A DNA stretch of 41,698 nt from Gammaproteobacteria bacterium (GTDB lineage: Bacteria > Pseudomonadota > Gammaproteobacteria > Ga0077536): NCBI GenBank assembly GCA_009692265.1, contig SHZM01000029.1:1-41698 (forward strand), written 5' to 3'. Positions 7,573-16,261 of the stretch are shown piece by piece. Both the position numbers and the translations under genes were made by a program. The stretch's first letter is position 1. Each line of letters starts with the position of its first letter. Under the pieces are notes generated by a model, which saw only the letters and a list, made by a program, of their open reading frames with translations, did no database searches and was not told the origin of the DNA.

Positions 7573-8355
7573 ATGGCGGAATTCAGCCTTCCGAAAAATT
7601 CACAAGTGCTCCCCGGCAAGCGGGTGGAAGCAGCCGCCGGCGCGAAACGGGCACGGAATATTCGGGTCTATCGCTACGATCCCGACAGCGGAGAGAATCC
7701 ACGCCTCGATACCTATGAGATCGATCTCGATAAATGCGGTCCGATGGTGCTTGACGCGATCATCTATATCAAGAATGAGATCGACCCGACGTTGACATTT
7801 CGCCGCTCGTGCCGTGAAGGTATTTGCGGATCTTGCGCGATGAATATCGACGGCACCAATACCTTGGCTTGTACCAAGGCGACCGAGTCAGTCAAGGGCG
7901 ATGTCAAAATCTACCCGCTTCCGCACATGCCTGTACATAAAGATCTTGTTCCCGATCTCACCCACTTCTACGCGCAGTACGCATCGATCAAGCCGTGGCT
8001 GCAAACCGATACCGCGCCACCGCCGGACCGCGAACGCCTGCAGTCGAAGGAAGATCGCGAAAAACTCGACGGACTGTACGAGTGCATCCTCTGCGCCTGC
8101 TGTTCGACCAGCTGCCCGAGTTATTGGTGGAACAGTGATCGCTATCTCGGACCGGCGATTCTGCTGCAAGCCTATCGTTGGTTGATTGATAGCCGCGACG
8201 AAGCTACCGGGGATCGCTTGGACAATCTTGAGGATCCGTTCAGATTGTACCGTTGTCATACGATCATGAATTGCGCGAAAACCTGTCCTAAAAATCTGAA
8301 CCCCGCCCAAGCGATCGCCGAAGTGAAGAAGATGATGCTGACAAGGACCCTGTAG
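7573..8355 (+). CDS. sdhB: SdhB, succinate dehydrogenase iron-sulfur subunit
   Basis: The electron-transfer subunit linking SdhA flavin to the quinone site. Cysteines for [2Fe-2S] are C80, C85, C88 and C100 (CREGICGSC...). The second cluster region is C171-I-L-C174-A-C-C177-STS-C181-P, and the third is C228...C234-AKT-C238-PK. The ATG at 7573 is preceded by GAGAGG; a TTG two codons earlier is less likely. It has 260 residues, normal or slightly long for the family, with an N-terminal extension rich in Lys and Ala. sdhE follows after 3 nt. Confidence 0.97.
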   Translation: MAEFSLPKNSQVLPGKRVEAAAGAKRARNIRVYRYDPDSGENPRLDTYEIDLDKCGPMVLDAIIYIKNEIDPTLTFRRSCREGICGSCAMNIDGTNTLACTKATESVKGDVKIYPLPHMPVHKDLVPDLTHFYAQYASIKPWLQTDTAPPPDRERLQSKEDREKLDGLYECILCACCSTSCPSYWWNSDRYLGPAILLQAYRWLIDSRDEATGDRLDNLEDPFRLYRCHTIMNCAKTCPKNLNPAQAIAEVKKMMLTRTL

Positions 8356-8358
8356 CCG

Positions 8359-8610
8359 TTGGCCGAACTGAAGCAGAACCGCTTACGCTGGCGATGCCGC
8401 CGTGGCATGCGGGAGCTCGACATCGTCCTCTCCTGCTTTCTGGATCGCGATTTCGAAACGCTTTCGTCCGCGCAGCGAGTACATTTCTCGTCGCTCCTGG
8501 AGACTCCCGATCCTGAGCTCTACGCGTGGTTGCTCCGGCGCGAAGTACCAGCACAACCGGAATTTCAGATCTTGATTGCGATGCTACAAAGTCAACTAGT
8601 CGTACCATGA
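8359..8610 (+). CDS. sdhE: SdhE, FAD assembly factor for succinate dehydrogenase
   Basis: SdhE (CptB, YgfY) helps attach FAD covalently to SdhA. The 83-residue product carries the hallmark RRGMRELD (about 14-21), followed by the family's FLDRDFETLS and LLETPDPELYAWLL segments. The start is a TTG three bases after the sdhB stop; no better start precedes the conserved region. The stop overlaps the ygfZ ATG (ATGA). Placement directly behind sdhB is functionally fitting. In E. coli it instead pairs with ygfX, which here lies on the other side of the sdh genes. Confidence 0.93.
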   Translation: MAELKQNRLRWRCRRGMRELDIVLSCFLDRDFETLSSAQRVHFSSLLETPDPELYAWLLRREVPAQPEFQILIAMLQSQLVVP

Positions 8611-9596
8611 TCTTGCTCGACGCCGTCCCTGTCAGCTACCGACGTGACCAAAACAATGAAATCGAGTTTGGCTCCGACGAATTTCAAGCGATAACAGAGT
8701 CGCCGTGTGCATGCCCGGTGACAGATCTCGCCGCAATTCGTATCACAGGCTCTGACGCACGTTCGTTCCTACACGGGCAATTCACTTCCGATGTCCGCGC
8801 ACTGGAAGCGGGACAAGGCCAACTCAGCGCATGGTGCACGCCACAAGGGCGAGTGTCGTTTTTGTTTCACCTGTGCGCGGAGGCGGAGGGCTTTCTGGTT
8901 CTTATCTCCACTTCTGAAGCAGCGCGCTTCGTCGCGCGCTTGAAAATGTTCGTACTGCGCGCCCAGGTTGTTATCGACGATTGTAGCGAGCGAATCGCGA
9001 TACTCGGGATCAGCGCGCCGCGCACGCATGTAGTGCCAGAGGCCTTGACGGACTTCCCGCCCACTCGCCTTGTGATTACCCACCCTACTCCAACCCTCAC
9101 TGCGCTGTGCATCGACCCGTCCGTGCGCTACTTAGTATGGGGCGAGGTATCGGCGGTGGGTGCTTGGTGGTCAGCTTGCGGGCTGAAAAACATTGGAACA
9201 GCGGCTTGGCGTGCCCTCGACATAGCCCAGGGTCTTCCGCGCCTCTCCGGATGCGCAATCAACGCGTTTCTGCCGCAGGAACTCAATCTCGATGTGATCA
9301 ACGCGGTATCGTTCGATAAGGGTTGCTATCCAGGCCAGGAGATCATCGCGCGCCTAAAATATCGCGGCGCGGTGAAGTCTCGGTTAGTGGCGGGTCGTAC
9401 CAGCGCGGCGGCGGTTGGTCACAAATTATGCCGCGCTCTCGGCGACTCACCGCTCAACGCAGGCGACATCATCACCTGTGTCACAACGCCAAGTGGCGAA
9501 TCGCGATTCCTGGCGGTGGTCGCGCTGAATGCGCTGGAGATCCCGCTGCATGTCGGAGATCCGCAGGGACCGCTTGTCCACTTGGTGAAGTTTTAG
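8607..9596 (+). CDS. ygfZ: YgfZ, folate-binding Fe-S cluster assembly/repair protein
   Basis: YgfZ is a tetrahydrofolate-binding protein of the GcvT-like fold that supports the activity of certain Fe-S enzymes. The signature KGCYPGQE is present (K238-E244/245) with its essential cysteine. The N-terminal half shows FLHGQFTSDVRAL and SAWCTPQGRV. The start ATG overlaps the sdhE stop (ATGA), giving 329 residues. In enterobacteria ygfZ is divergent from sdhE; here they are collinear, which places it in the operon of an Fe-S-rich enzyme. A small gap separates it from yheT. Confidence 0.92.
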   Translation: MILLDAVPVSYRRDQNNEIEFGSDEFQAITESPCACPVTDLAAIRITGSDARSFLHGQFTSDVRALEAGQGQLSAWCTPQGRVSFLFHLCAEAEGFLVLISTSEAARFVARLKMFVLRAQVVIDDCSERIAILGISAPRTHVVPEALTDFPPTRLVITHPTPTLTALCIDPSVRYLVWGEVSAVGAWWSACGLKNIGTAAWRALDIAQGLPRLSGCAINAFLPQELNLDVINAVSFDKGCYPGQEIIARLKYRGAVKSRLVAGRTSAAAVGHKLCRALGDSPLNAGDIITCVTTPSGESRFLAVVALNALEIPLHVGDPQGPLVHLVKF

Positions 9597-9618
9597 ATGC
9601 GCTTAGGTGCCCTCGCTT

Positions 9619-10623
9619 ATGCTCGATCATGCGAAGTACCATCCGGCTTGGTGGCTCCCCGGGCCTAATCTACAAACACTGTGGGCCGCTCGAGTCAGCC
9701 GCCCGCCCGTTGTCACCTACCGACCGGAACGACTTGAATTGCCCGATGGCGATTTCGTCGATCTCGCCTGGGCTGGTGATCCCGGAGCTCCGCTCATTGT
9801 CGTGTTGCATGGTCTTGAAGGCAGCGCGGAATCGCCTTACGTGCGGCGGCTAGTGCAGGCACTCATCACTCGTGGCTATGGGACATGCGTCATGCACTTT
9901 CGGGGATGTAGCGGAACCCCCAATCGACTGGCGCGGAGTTACCATTCGGGCGACACCGGTGATCTGAAATTTCTGCTGGACACACTTCAAGCTCGCTTGC
10001 CGAACCGTGCACTAGGTGCGGTTGGCTATTCGTTGGGCGGCAATGTAGTGTTGAAATTTCTCGGTGAACTTGGCTCGCGCACGTCGCTGGTAGCGGCGGC
10101 AGCGGTCTCGGTACCGTTTGATCTCGCGGCGGCGGCGAGTCGCCTCAACCAGGGTTTTTCGCGGATCTACCAGCGTCATCTGGTCTCAAGCATGCGCACG
10201 AAGTTGAAGCGGAAATTTTCTGACGTTGCAGCGCCTATTGATCTCACTCACCTGCATCGGTGGCGGACATTTTGGGAGTACGACGAACACGTCACTGCGC
10301 CTTTGCATGGATTCGCGAGCGCCGCTGACTACTATGCGCAATCTAGCTCGCGCAACTTTATTAAGAGGATCACGATCCCGACTTTAGTGGTGCATGCGCT
10401 CGATGATCCTTTCTTGCCAGCGAGTGCAGTACCCCTCGAACACGAAATAGTGGCGTCTATAACGTTCGAATTAGTCGCCAGGGGTGGCCACGTAGGATTC
10501 GTTATGCCCCACCTCAAGGCGGTCACTAACAGCTGGCTCGAACGTCGATTGCTGGCCCATTTCGAAGAAACTATTCCTCTCTCGCACGCGACCAGCGCTA
10601 GAATGCACGCTAACCCCATCTAG
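9619..10623 (+). CDS. yheT: YheT-family alpha/beta hydrolase
   Basis: An alpha/beta hydrolase of the YheT/ABHD1-3 group, probably an esterase of unknown substrate. The sequence shows PAWWLPGPNLQTLW near the N-terminus, LHGLEGS, the nucleophile elbow GYSLGGN, the acid in HALDDPF and the histidine in RGGHVGF. A GTG at 9607 is in frame four codons upstream; the ATG at 9619 fits the family better. A single hydrolase fold of about 335 residues with no signal peptide suggests a cytoplasmic protein. It lies between ygfZ and dsbB on the same strand with short gaps, so it may share their transcript. Confidence 0.85.
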   Translation: MLDHAKYHPAWWLPGPNLQTLWAARVSRPPVVTYRPERLELPDGDFVDLAWAGDPGAPLIVVLHGLEGSAESPYVRRLVQALITRGYGTCVMHFRGCSGTPNRLARSYHSGDTGDLKFLLDTLQARLPNRALGAVGYSLGGNVVLKFLGELGSRTSLVAAAAVSVPFDLAAAASRLNQGFSRIYQRHLVSSMRTKLKRKFSDVAAPIDLTHLHRWRTFWEYDEHVTAPLHGFASAADYYAQSSSRNFIKRITIPTLVVHALDDPFLPASAVPLEHEIVASITFELVARGGHVGFVMPHLKAVTNSWLERRLLAHFEETIPLSHATSARMHANPI

Positions 10624-10639
10624 GTACGGATTTAGCCTT

Positions 10640-11197
10640 ATGCGCTTCCTAGGTTCACTTCTAATTTCAAGACGGCGACCTTTCGCGCTTTTTGCGATGG
10701 TGTGTATTGGCCTCCTCACCTTCGGCTATTACCTGCAAGCGTATGCCGGACAGGAACCTTGTCCTTTATGCGTTTTTCAGCGAGTCGCCTACATCACAAT
10801 TGTGGCAATCGCACTAGGCGCGACCTTGCATGGCCCACGCCTGGTAGGCGCCAGTGTGTATTGCTCGCTAATCGCGATAACAGCGCTGATCGGTGCCGCG
10901 ATCGCCGGTCGCCAGACCTGGCTGCAGCACCTACCTGAAGATCTCGTCCCCGAATGCGGACCTGGACTGGATTTCATGATGGATGCTTTCCCGCTCGGTG
11001 AGACCGTTCGGAAAGTCTTTCAGGGCTCGGGAGAATGTGCAAAGGTCGACTGGACCCTGCTGGGGCTATCGATCGCGGAGTGGTCATTGCTATGGTTCCT
11101 CGCGATCGCGGCCAGCAGCGTCGCGCTGATGTTCGTGCGAGCCTCACAGCGCTCGACACGGGTCCGTTATCGCAAACCGCGCAACAACCTTAAATGA
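10640..11197 (+). CDS. dsbB: DsbB, disulfide bond formation protein
   Basis: An inner-membrane quinone reductase that re-oxidises DsbA in the periplasm and passes electrons to ubiquinone. Four hydrophobic helices are visible. The first periplasmic loop has CPLC (C41, C44) and the second has C106 (in ECGPGLDF) and C133 (in GSGECAKVDW), so all four redox cysteines are kept. It has 185 residues, close to the usual size. The stop overlaps the start of the next gene (ATGA). No dsbA is in the window. Confidence 0.93.
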   Translation: MRFLGSLLISRRRPFALFAMVCIGLLTFGYYLQAYAGQEPCPLCVFQRVAYITIVAIALGATLHGPRLVGASVYCSLIAITALIGAAIAGRQTWLQHLPEDLVPECGPGLDFMMDAFPLGETVRKVFQGSGECAKVDWTLLGLSIAEWSLLWFLAIAASSVALMFVRASQRSTRVRYRKPRNNLK

Positions 11198-11715
11198 AAA
11201 ATTTTCTCGCCAATTTTGCACTAGGCCTCGGGCTGTATGGACTAAGCCCTTGGCTCATCGCAGGAGCCCCGCCGTTTTCCTACATGACCTTGAACGGCAC
11301 CAGCCAAGTCGCGGTCGCGGTGGAGGACATCGACCGCGCGTTCGAAGTGTACGGACTGGATACCGCGAAGGTCTTAAATCAGGTAACGACTAAGCTCACG
11401 ACCGGCGGGCTCGGTGTCGTGTCTTATCCGGAGGCTGTATCAGGTCCTGGGGTTGGATTGCTACGCGTTCGCATTTTGACGAATCATGACGCGCATGGGT
11501 TCTATCATCTGTCCGTTAAACTCGAGCTGCGTCAGAAGATACCCCTTGGGAATACTGCCGGCGGCTTCGTCTCCGAGGCGGTTTGGACCGACGCCGGCAA
11601 CGCCGTGATGATGGCGAGTGAAATTGAAAAGGTCACCGCGCTGGTCGATGAACTAATTGCAAACTTTATCGCCGAGTATCACCGACAGAACGGCACCGAT
11701 AACGCCAACCCTTAA
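11194..11715 (+). CDS. exported hypothetical protein coupled to dsbB
   Basis: A 173-residue protein not assigned to a named family. The N-terminus (NFLANFALGLGLYGLSPWLIAGAPP) looks like a signal peptide, so the product is probably periplasmic. The mature part is a mix of strands and helices with VAVEDIDRAFEVYGLD, a long polar strand region, and a C-terminal helix LVDELIANFIAEYHRQN. It has no cysteine in the mature part, so it is not itself a disulfide substrate. Its ATG overlaps the dsbB stop by 4 nt, implying coupled translation. Its TAA overlaps the stop of maeB on the opposite strand. Confidence 0.7.
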   Translation: MKNFLANFALGLGLYGLSPWLIAGAPPFSYMTLNGTSQVAVAVEDIDRAFEVYGLDTAKVLNQVTTKLTTGGLGVVSYPEAVSGPGVGLLRVRILTNHDAHGFYHLSVKLELRQKIPLGNTAGGFVSEAVWTDAGNAVMMASEIEKVTALVDELIANFIAEYHRQNGTDNANP

Positions 11716-13889
11716 CGCGCTTGCGCGCCGACCACGGCAAGCGCGCTCATATTCACGATCCGTCGAACGGACGACGTTGTGGGCAAAATATGCGCCGGAT
11801 AATTCAGGCCGGTTAGTATCGGGCCGACGGTAACCCCTTCGCCAAGGACGGTTAGCAAGTGCATCGCGATGTTCGCGGCGTCGAGATTCGGCATGATCAA
11901 GACGTTTGCCGCTCCCTGCAAAGACGAATTGTCCACCGCCGCCTCACGCACCGCTGCAAGTAACGCAGCATCGGCTCGCATCTCGCCGTCGATTTCGAGT
12001 TCTGGCGCACCCTCACCGACGAGCGCCAACGCCGCGCGCATTTTCAGCGCTGACGGTGCCTAACTACTGCCAAAATTGGAATGCGAGAGGAGCGCTAACT
12101 TCGGCGTGATCCCGAATCGTCGCGCGCAATTCGCCGCCGCAAGCGCGATGTCCGCGGTGGTAGCCGCGTCGGGATCCTGGTGCACGTGGGTATCCCCGAT
12201 TAAGAAGGTTCCTTTACGCAATACCACCACACTGATCGCGGCGAGCGCCTGTGCGGGTGCCTGGCCTAATACCTCGACCAAGTGGTTGAGGTGCTCGTGA
12301 TATTCACCGGTCAAACCGCAGATCAGCGCATCCGCTTCTCCACGCAGCACAAACATCGCCGCGATCACGGTGCTGCTGGTGCGCAGCACGCGGCGCGCAT
12401 CACTGGGCGTGATGCCGCGACGTTTCGTCAATGCGTAGTAGCCTGTCCAATAGTCCCGAAAACGATGATCGGATTCCGGATTAACTACTTCGCAATCAAC
12501 ACCAAGGGTAATGCGCAAACCTAAATTGGCTATCCGCTGAGCGATCACTTTCGGACGCCCTACCAGGATCGGTCGAGCCAAGCCATCATCGATCACCGCT
12601 TGCGCCGCGCGTAGCACGGTCGCCTCTTCGCCCTCTGCGTAGACTAATCGTCGTTGATCCTGCTTTGCGCGCTCGAACACAGGTTTCATCAGTAAGACGG
12701 ATTGGAAGACGTACTGGCTAAGCCGCGCCTTATAGGCCGCTAGATCGTCGATTGGACGGGTGGCAACTCCACTCTCCATTGCAGCCCGCGCGACTGCCGG
12801 CGCCAAGGTCGTGATCAACCGTGGATCGAAAGGCTTCGGAATCAGGTACTCCGCACTAAACTTCAACGCCTCGCCGCCGTAGGCAGCAAGGACCACCTCG
12901 GACTCTTCCTGCATCGTGAGTTCCGCTAATGCCTCCACGCATGCGAGCTTCATCTGCTCGGTGATCGTCGTCGCACCGACATCTAACGCGCCGCGGAATA
13001 TGTACGGAAAACACAGCACGTTATTGACTTGGTTGGGGTAATCGGAGCGACCGGTCGCGACTATCGCGTCGGCGCGGGCAGCGAAGACTTCTTCCGGCAG
13101 GATCTCCGGCGTTGGATTTGCCAGCGCGAGCACGATCGGCTGGCGCGCCATCGTCGCGACCATCGCCCCACTCAAGACCCCCGGTCCGGATAGACCTAGA
13201 AAAATATCCGCATCGACGATCGCGTCACTCAAGGATCGCGCCGCGGTCTCGCGCGCATAGGCTGCCTTGTGCGGATCCAACTGAGCGACTCGTCCCGCGT
13301 GGATCACGCCGGCTTTATCCACGACAGTCATGTGCGCGCGCTCCAGCCCTAAGGCTTCGAGCAGCTTCAAGCAGGCAATCGCCGCGGCGCCGGCCCCGGA
13401 GCACACCAGCTTTACCGTTCCGATTTTTTTATCGACTAAGGTAAGCGCGTTACGAATGGCAGCGGCCGCGATTATCGCGGTGCCATGCTGGTCATCATGG
13501 AACACCGGCTCAAGGGCTGCGATGATGTCGACTAATTTGTCCGGATCCGATTCATTGATTTCGAGATCGAACACATCAATGCCCGCGAATTTTTTGAAAA
13601 GGACTGCTTTGCCTTCCATGACGGGTTTCGCGGCCAGTGGTCCAATGTTCCCCAGGCCCAGCACGGCAGTACCATTGGTGACCACCGCGACGAGATTTCC
13701 CCGGTTGGTGTAGCGCGCGGCGGTGGTCGGATCGTCCGCGATGACCAGACAGGGAGCGGCGACTCCAGGTGAATACGCGAGGGCGAGATCTGTTTGATTC
13801 GCGAGCGGCTTGGTGGCGGTGATCTCCGTCTTACCGGCGCGCGGGTACTCGTGATATTCCAACGCGGCCTTATTTATTAATTCGTCCAT
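11712..13889 (-). pseudogene. maeB: MaeB, NADP-dependent malic enzyme, interrupted by one in-frame amber codon
   Basis: Malic enzyme converts malate to pyruvate and CO2 with reduction of NADP+. The reading runs from the ATG at 13889 (MDELINKAALEYHEYP) through the malic enzyme domain (LALAYSPGVAAPC, VVTNGTAVLGLGNIG, HDDQHGTA, CSGAGAAA) and into the phosphotransacetylase-like C-terminal domain typical of MaeB. At codon 610 (12060-12062) a TAG follows SNFGSS. The same frame then continues with APSALKMRAALAL for about 115 more codons of recognisable C-terminal domain to 11712. One substitution (for example GAG to TAG) explains it. The truncated 609-residue product keeps the whole malic enzyme domain. 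It could be a fresh mutation, a sequencing error or suppressed. Confidence 0.85.
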
Positions 13890-13970
13890 TACTCCCCCAA
13901 TAACAGCGGTGTTTCCCGGGTTCCCCGCCGCCAAGCTCAGGCTTAAACGTCGTTGTCGATCGCTGCAATC

Positions 13971-15335
13971 TTATTGAAACGGCATCCCGGGGGGCATCCG
14001 CCCCTTAAGCCCGCGCATCAGGCTTTGCAGGCCACCCTTCTTCGAGACTTTTTTCATCATGCGCTGCATTTGCTCGAACTGCTTAAGCAGACGATTGACA
14101 TCCTGGATCTGAGTACCCGAACCGGCGGCGATCCGGCGCTTGCGCGAGGCCTTGATCACGGCCGGAAACAGCCGCTCTTGCCGCGTCATCGAATCGATCA
14201 TCGCGGCCGATCGCAGCATGTCTTTATCGTTGACCCGGTTCTTAACATGCTCGGGCAAATCCGCGGTACCGGGCAATTTGCCCATTAATGCGCTTAATCC
14301 ACCCATGTTGCGCATTTGCTCGATCTGTTCGCGAAAGTCCTGCAGATCAAAGCCCTTGCCCTTACTGAGTTTCGCGGCGACTTTAGCGGCCTGCTCGCGA
14401 TCGACTTTTTGCTCAACTTCTTCGATCAGCGACAGTACATCACCCATACCCAGGATTCGTGACGCAATCCGGTCGGGATGAAACGGCTCCAGCGCGTGGG
14501 TTTTTTCGCCGACACCGATGAATTTAATCGGTTTGCCGGTGACCTGCCGTACCGACAGCGCCGCGCCACCGCGTGCATCACCATCGGTTTTCGTCAACAC
14601 CACGCCGGTTAGCGGCAATGCCTCATTGAAAGCCTGTGCGGTACGCACCGCATCCTGGCCCATCATCGAATCGATCACGAACAAGGTCTCGTGCGGACTC
14701 ACCGCCGCATGCAGATTTTTTATCTCCGCCATCATCACCTCATCGATCGCAAGCCGACCGGCGGTGTCGATGATCAACACGTCTTTCAACTCACGCCGCG
14801 CCTGTGCGAGCGCGGACTGCGCGATTGAAACGGGATCGAGATCGGCGGTGCTGGGGTAGCAGGTAACCCCTATCTCGGTCGCCAAAACTCGTAACTGCTC
14901 GATCGCGGCTGGTCGGTAGACATCGCAGCTGACCAGCGCAACAGCTTTCTTGTCTTGTTCGGTGAGACGTTTCGCGAGCTTGGCCGCGCTCGTCGTTTTC
15001 CCCGAGCCTTGAAGACCCGCGAGTAGAATGACGATCGGCGGCTCAGCCGCGAAGTTAATGCCGACTCCGGCTTCGCCCATCAACGTGGTCAATTCGTCGC
15101 GAACGACTCGGATCAACGCCTGACCCGGGGTCAAGGTGCCGATGACTTCCTGACCTTGCGCACGCACGCGAACGCTTTCAACGAAATCCTTAACCACCGG
15201 CAGCGCGACGTCCGCTTCTAACAACGCCATCCGCACTTCACGCAGGGTGCTGTCAATGTTCTCGTCGGTCAAACGGCCTTGCCCGCGGAGTTGTTTTACG
15301 ACCTTACTGAATCGATCACTCAAATTTTGAAACAT
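13971..15335 (-). CDS. ffh: Ffh, signal recognition particle protein
   Basis: The SRP54-type GTPase binds 4.5S RNA and signal sequences and delivers ribosomes to FtsY. The 454-residue product has the N domain, then the GTPase motifs GLQGSGKTT (G1), DTAGR (G3) and TKTDGDARGGAA (G4 region). A methionine-rich M domain ends in MRGLKGRMPPGMPF. It is divergent from ypjD, as in E. coli. A TATACT on the minus strand (15377-15382) may be its -10 box. Confidence 0.97.
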   Translation of the reverse strand: MFQNLSDRFSKVVKQLRGQGRLTDENIDSTLREVRMALLEADVALPVVKDFVESVRVRAQGQEVIGTLTPGQALIRVVRDELTTLMGEAGVGINFAAEPPIVILLAGLQGSGKTTSAAKLAKRLTEQDKKAVALVSCDVYRPAAIEQLRVLATEIGVTCYPSTADLDPVSIAQSALAQARRELKDVLIIDTAGRLAIDEVMMAEIKNLHAAVSPHETLFVIDSMMGQDAVRTAQAFNEALPLTGVVLTKTDGDARGGAALSVRQVTGKPIKFIGVGEKTHALEPFHPDRIASRILGMGDVLSLIEEVEQKVDREQAAKVAAKLSKGKGFDLQDFREQIEQMRNMGGLSALMGKLPGTADLPEHVKNRVNDKDMLRSAAMIDSMTRQERLFPAVIKASRKRRIAAGSGTQIQDVNRLLKQFEQMQRMMKKVSKKGGLQSLMRGLKGRMPPGMPFQ

Positions 15336-15376
15336 ACGGCTTCCTCTACACGCCTAGGTGGTATCGCGGACATGGG

Positions 15377-15382
15377 AGTATA
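15377..15382 (-). promoter_or_regulatory. possible -10 box of ffh
   Basis: The minus strand reads TATACT, 42 bp before the ffh ATG, a 5/6 match to the sigma-70 -10 consensus. I see no convincing -35 hexamer at 17 or 18 nt. The 146-bp divergent gap also holds TACAAT on the plus strand near 15446, which could serve ypjD. Both are weak calls. Confidence 0.3.
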
Positions 15383-15481
15383 CTTTTCGATCTCACTAAA
15401 TGGCCTTGCGGTCCGTGCCCGGCGGGCTTCGCGCCGACATTCCTTATACAATGCCGAGGCCATAATCACGCTCGGGTTTTC

Positions 15482-16258
15482 ATGCACGCTTGGCTTAGCG
15501 GTCTAATCGGGGTCGTCGCGTATTTCGGCGCTGCCTATGCGTTCGCCCGCGAGCGGCGGATGGTCGCATTATGCCTTGCCGGCGCTGCCTTCCTGGTGCA
15601 CGGGACCTTCCTCTATCCACACACCTTAACCCAGCAGGGCGTCTCGATCGGTTTAGTGAATGCCGCGTCGATTGTTGCATGGTGTATCGGTGGTGTAGTG
15701 CTGCTGCTCAATGTCCGTCGGCCGCTCGCCAGCCTCGCCGTGGTGCTGCTGCCATTAGCGGCCCTCGCCTTGGTTCTCGATATCAGTTTGCCAGCTACGC
15801 GGGTTCTAACCGAGCAGCCCCCATTTGGGATGCAGGTTCACATCGCGCTGGCAATTATCGCCTACAGCCTCTTCGCGATTGCCGCGATTCAGGCGCTGCT
15901 GTTGGCGTTCGCCACTCGCCAGCTGCGCCATCATCATCCGGTGCTGAATTTTCTGCCGCCATTACCGACCATGGAGGCTGTGATGTTTCAGCTGACCGCG
16001 CTCGCCTTCGCGTTGCTCACCGCAAGCCTCGTGGTTGGCAGTGCCTATATCGAAAATGTGCGAAGCCAACATCTCGCGCACAAAATCGTATTTTCCGCGC
16101 TCGCGTGGCTGGTATTCGCAACTCTCGTGTTCGGGCGCTGGCGTTGGGATTGGCGCGGGCGGCGCGGCATTAAATTCGTCATCACCGGTTTCGCGCTCCT
16201 AGCGCTGGCTTTTTTCGGCACCAAGTTTGTACTCGAACTGGTCCTACATCGGGTTTAA
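15482..16258 (+). CDS. ypjD: YpjD, CcsA/CcmC-like inner-membrane protein
   Basis: A 258-residue polytopic protein of the cytochrome c assembly (CcsA/CcmC/YpjD) family. About eight hydrophobic helices are visible. A histidine in a FLVHGTFLYPH-like stretch, and another in QVHIALAIIAYSLF, are typical of heme-handling relatives. The conserved WAD-type (tryptophan-rich) motif of true CcsA proteins is not obvious, so a direct role in cytochrome c maturation is uncertain. The order ffh (divergent)-ypjD-CorC-like protein matches E. coli. The next gene starts 3 nt after the stop. Confidence 0.85.
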   Translation: MHAWLSGLIGVVAYFGAAYAFARERRMVALCLAGAAFLVHGTFLYPHTLTQQGVSIGLVNAASIVAWCIGGVVLLLNVRRPLASLAVVLLPLAALALVLDISLPATRVLTEQPPFGMQVHIALAIIAYSLFAIAAIQALLLAFATRQLRHHHPVLNFLPPLPTMEAVMFQLTALAFALLTASLVVGSAYIENVRSQHLAHKIVFSALAWLVFATLVFGRWRWDWRGRRGIKFVITGFALLALAFFGTKFVLELVLHRV

Positions 16259-16261
16259 TTC

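Noticed and set aside
11101-11112. Frequent GCGATCGC-like words, considered as a HIP1-like repeat or uptake sequence
   Set aside because: They occur mainly inside coding regions and fit codon bias in a GC-rich genome; without counts I cannot show enrichment.
13112-13713. Plus-strand open frames opposite maeB
   Set aside because: Their Ser/Pro/Arg-rich products are typical shadows of a GC-rich gene; maeB motifs occupy the other strand.
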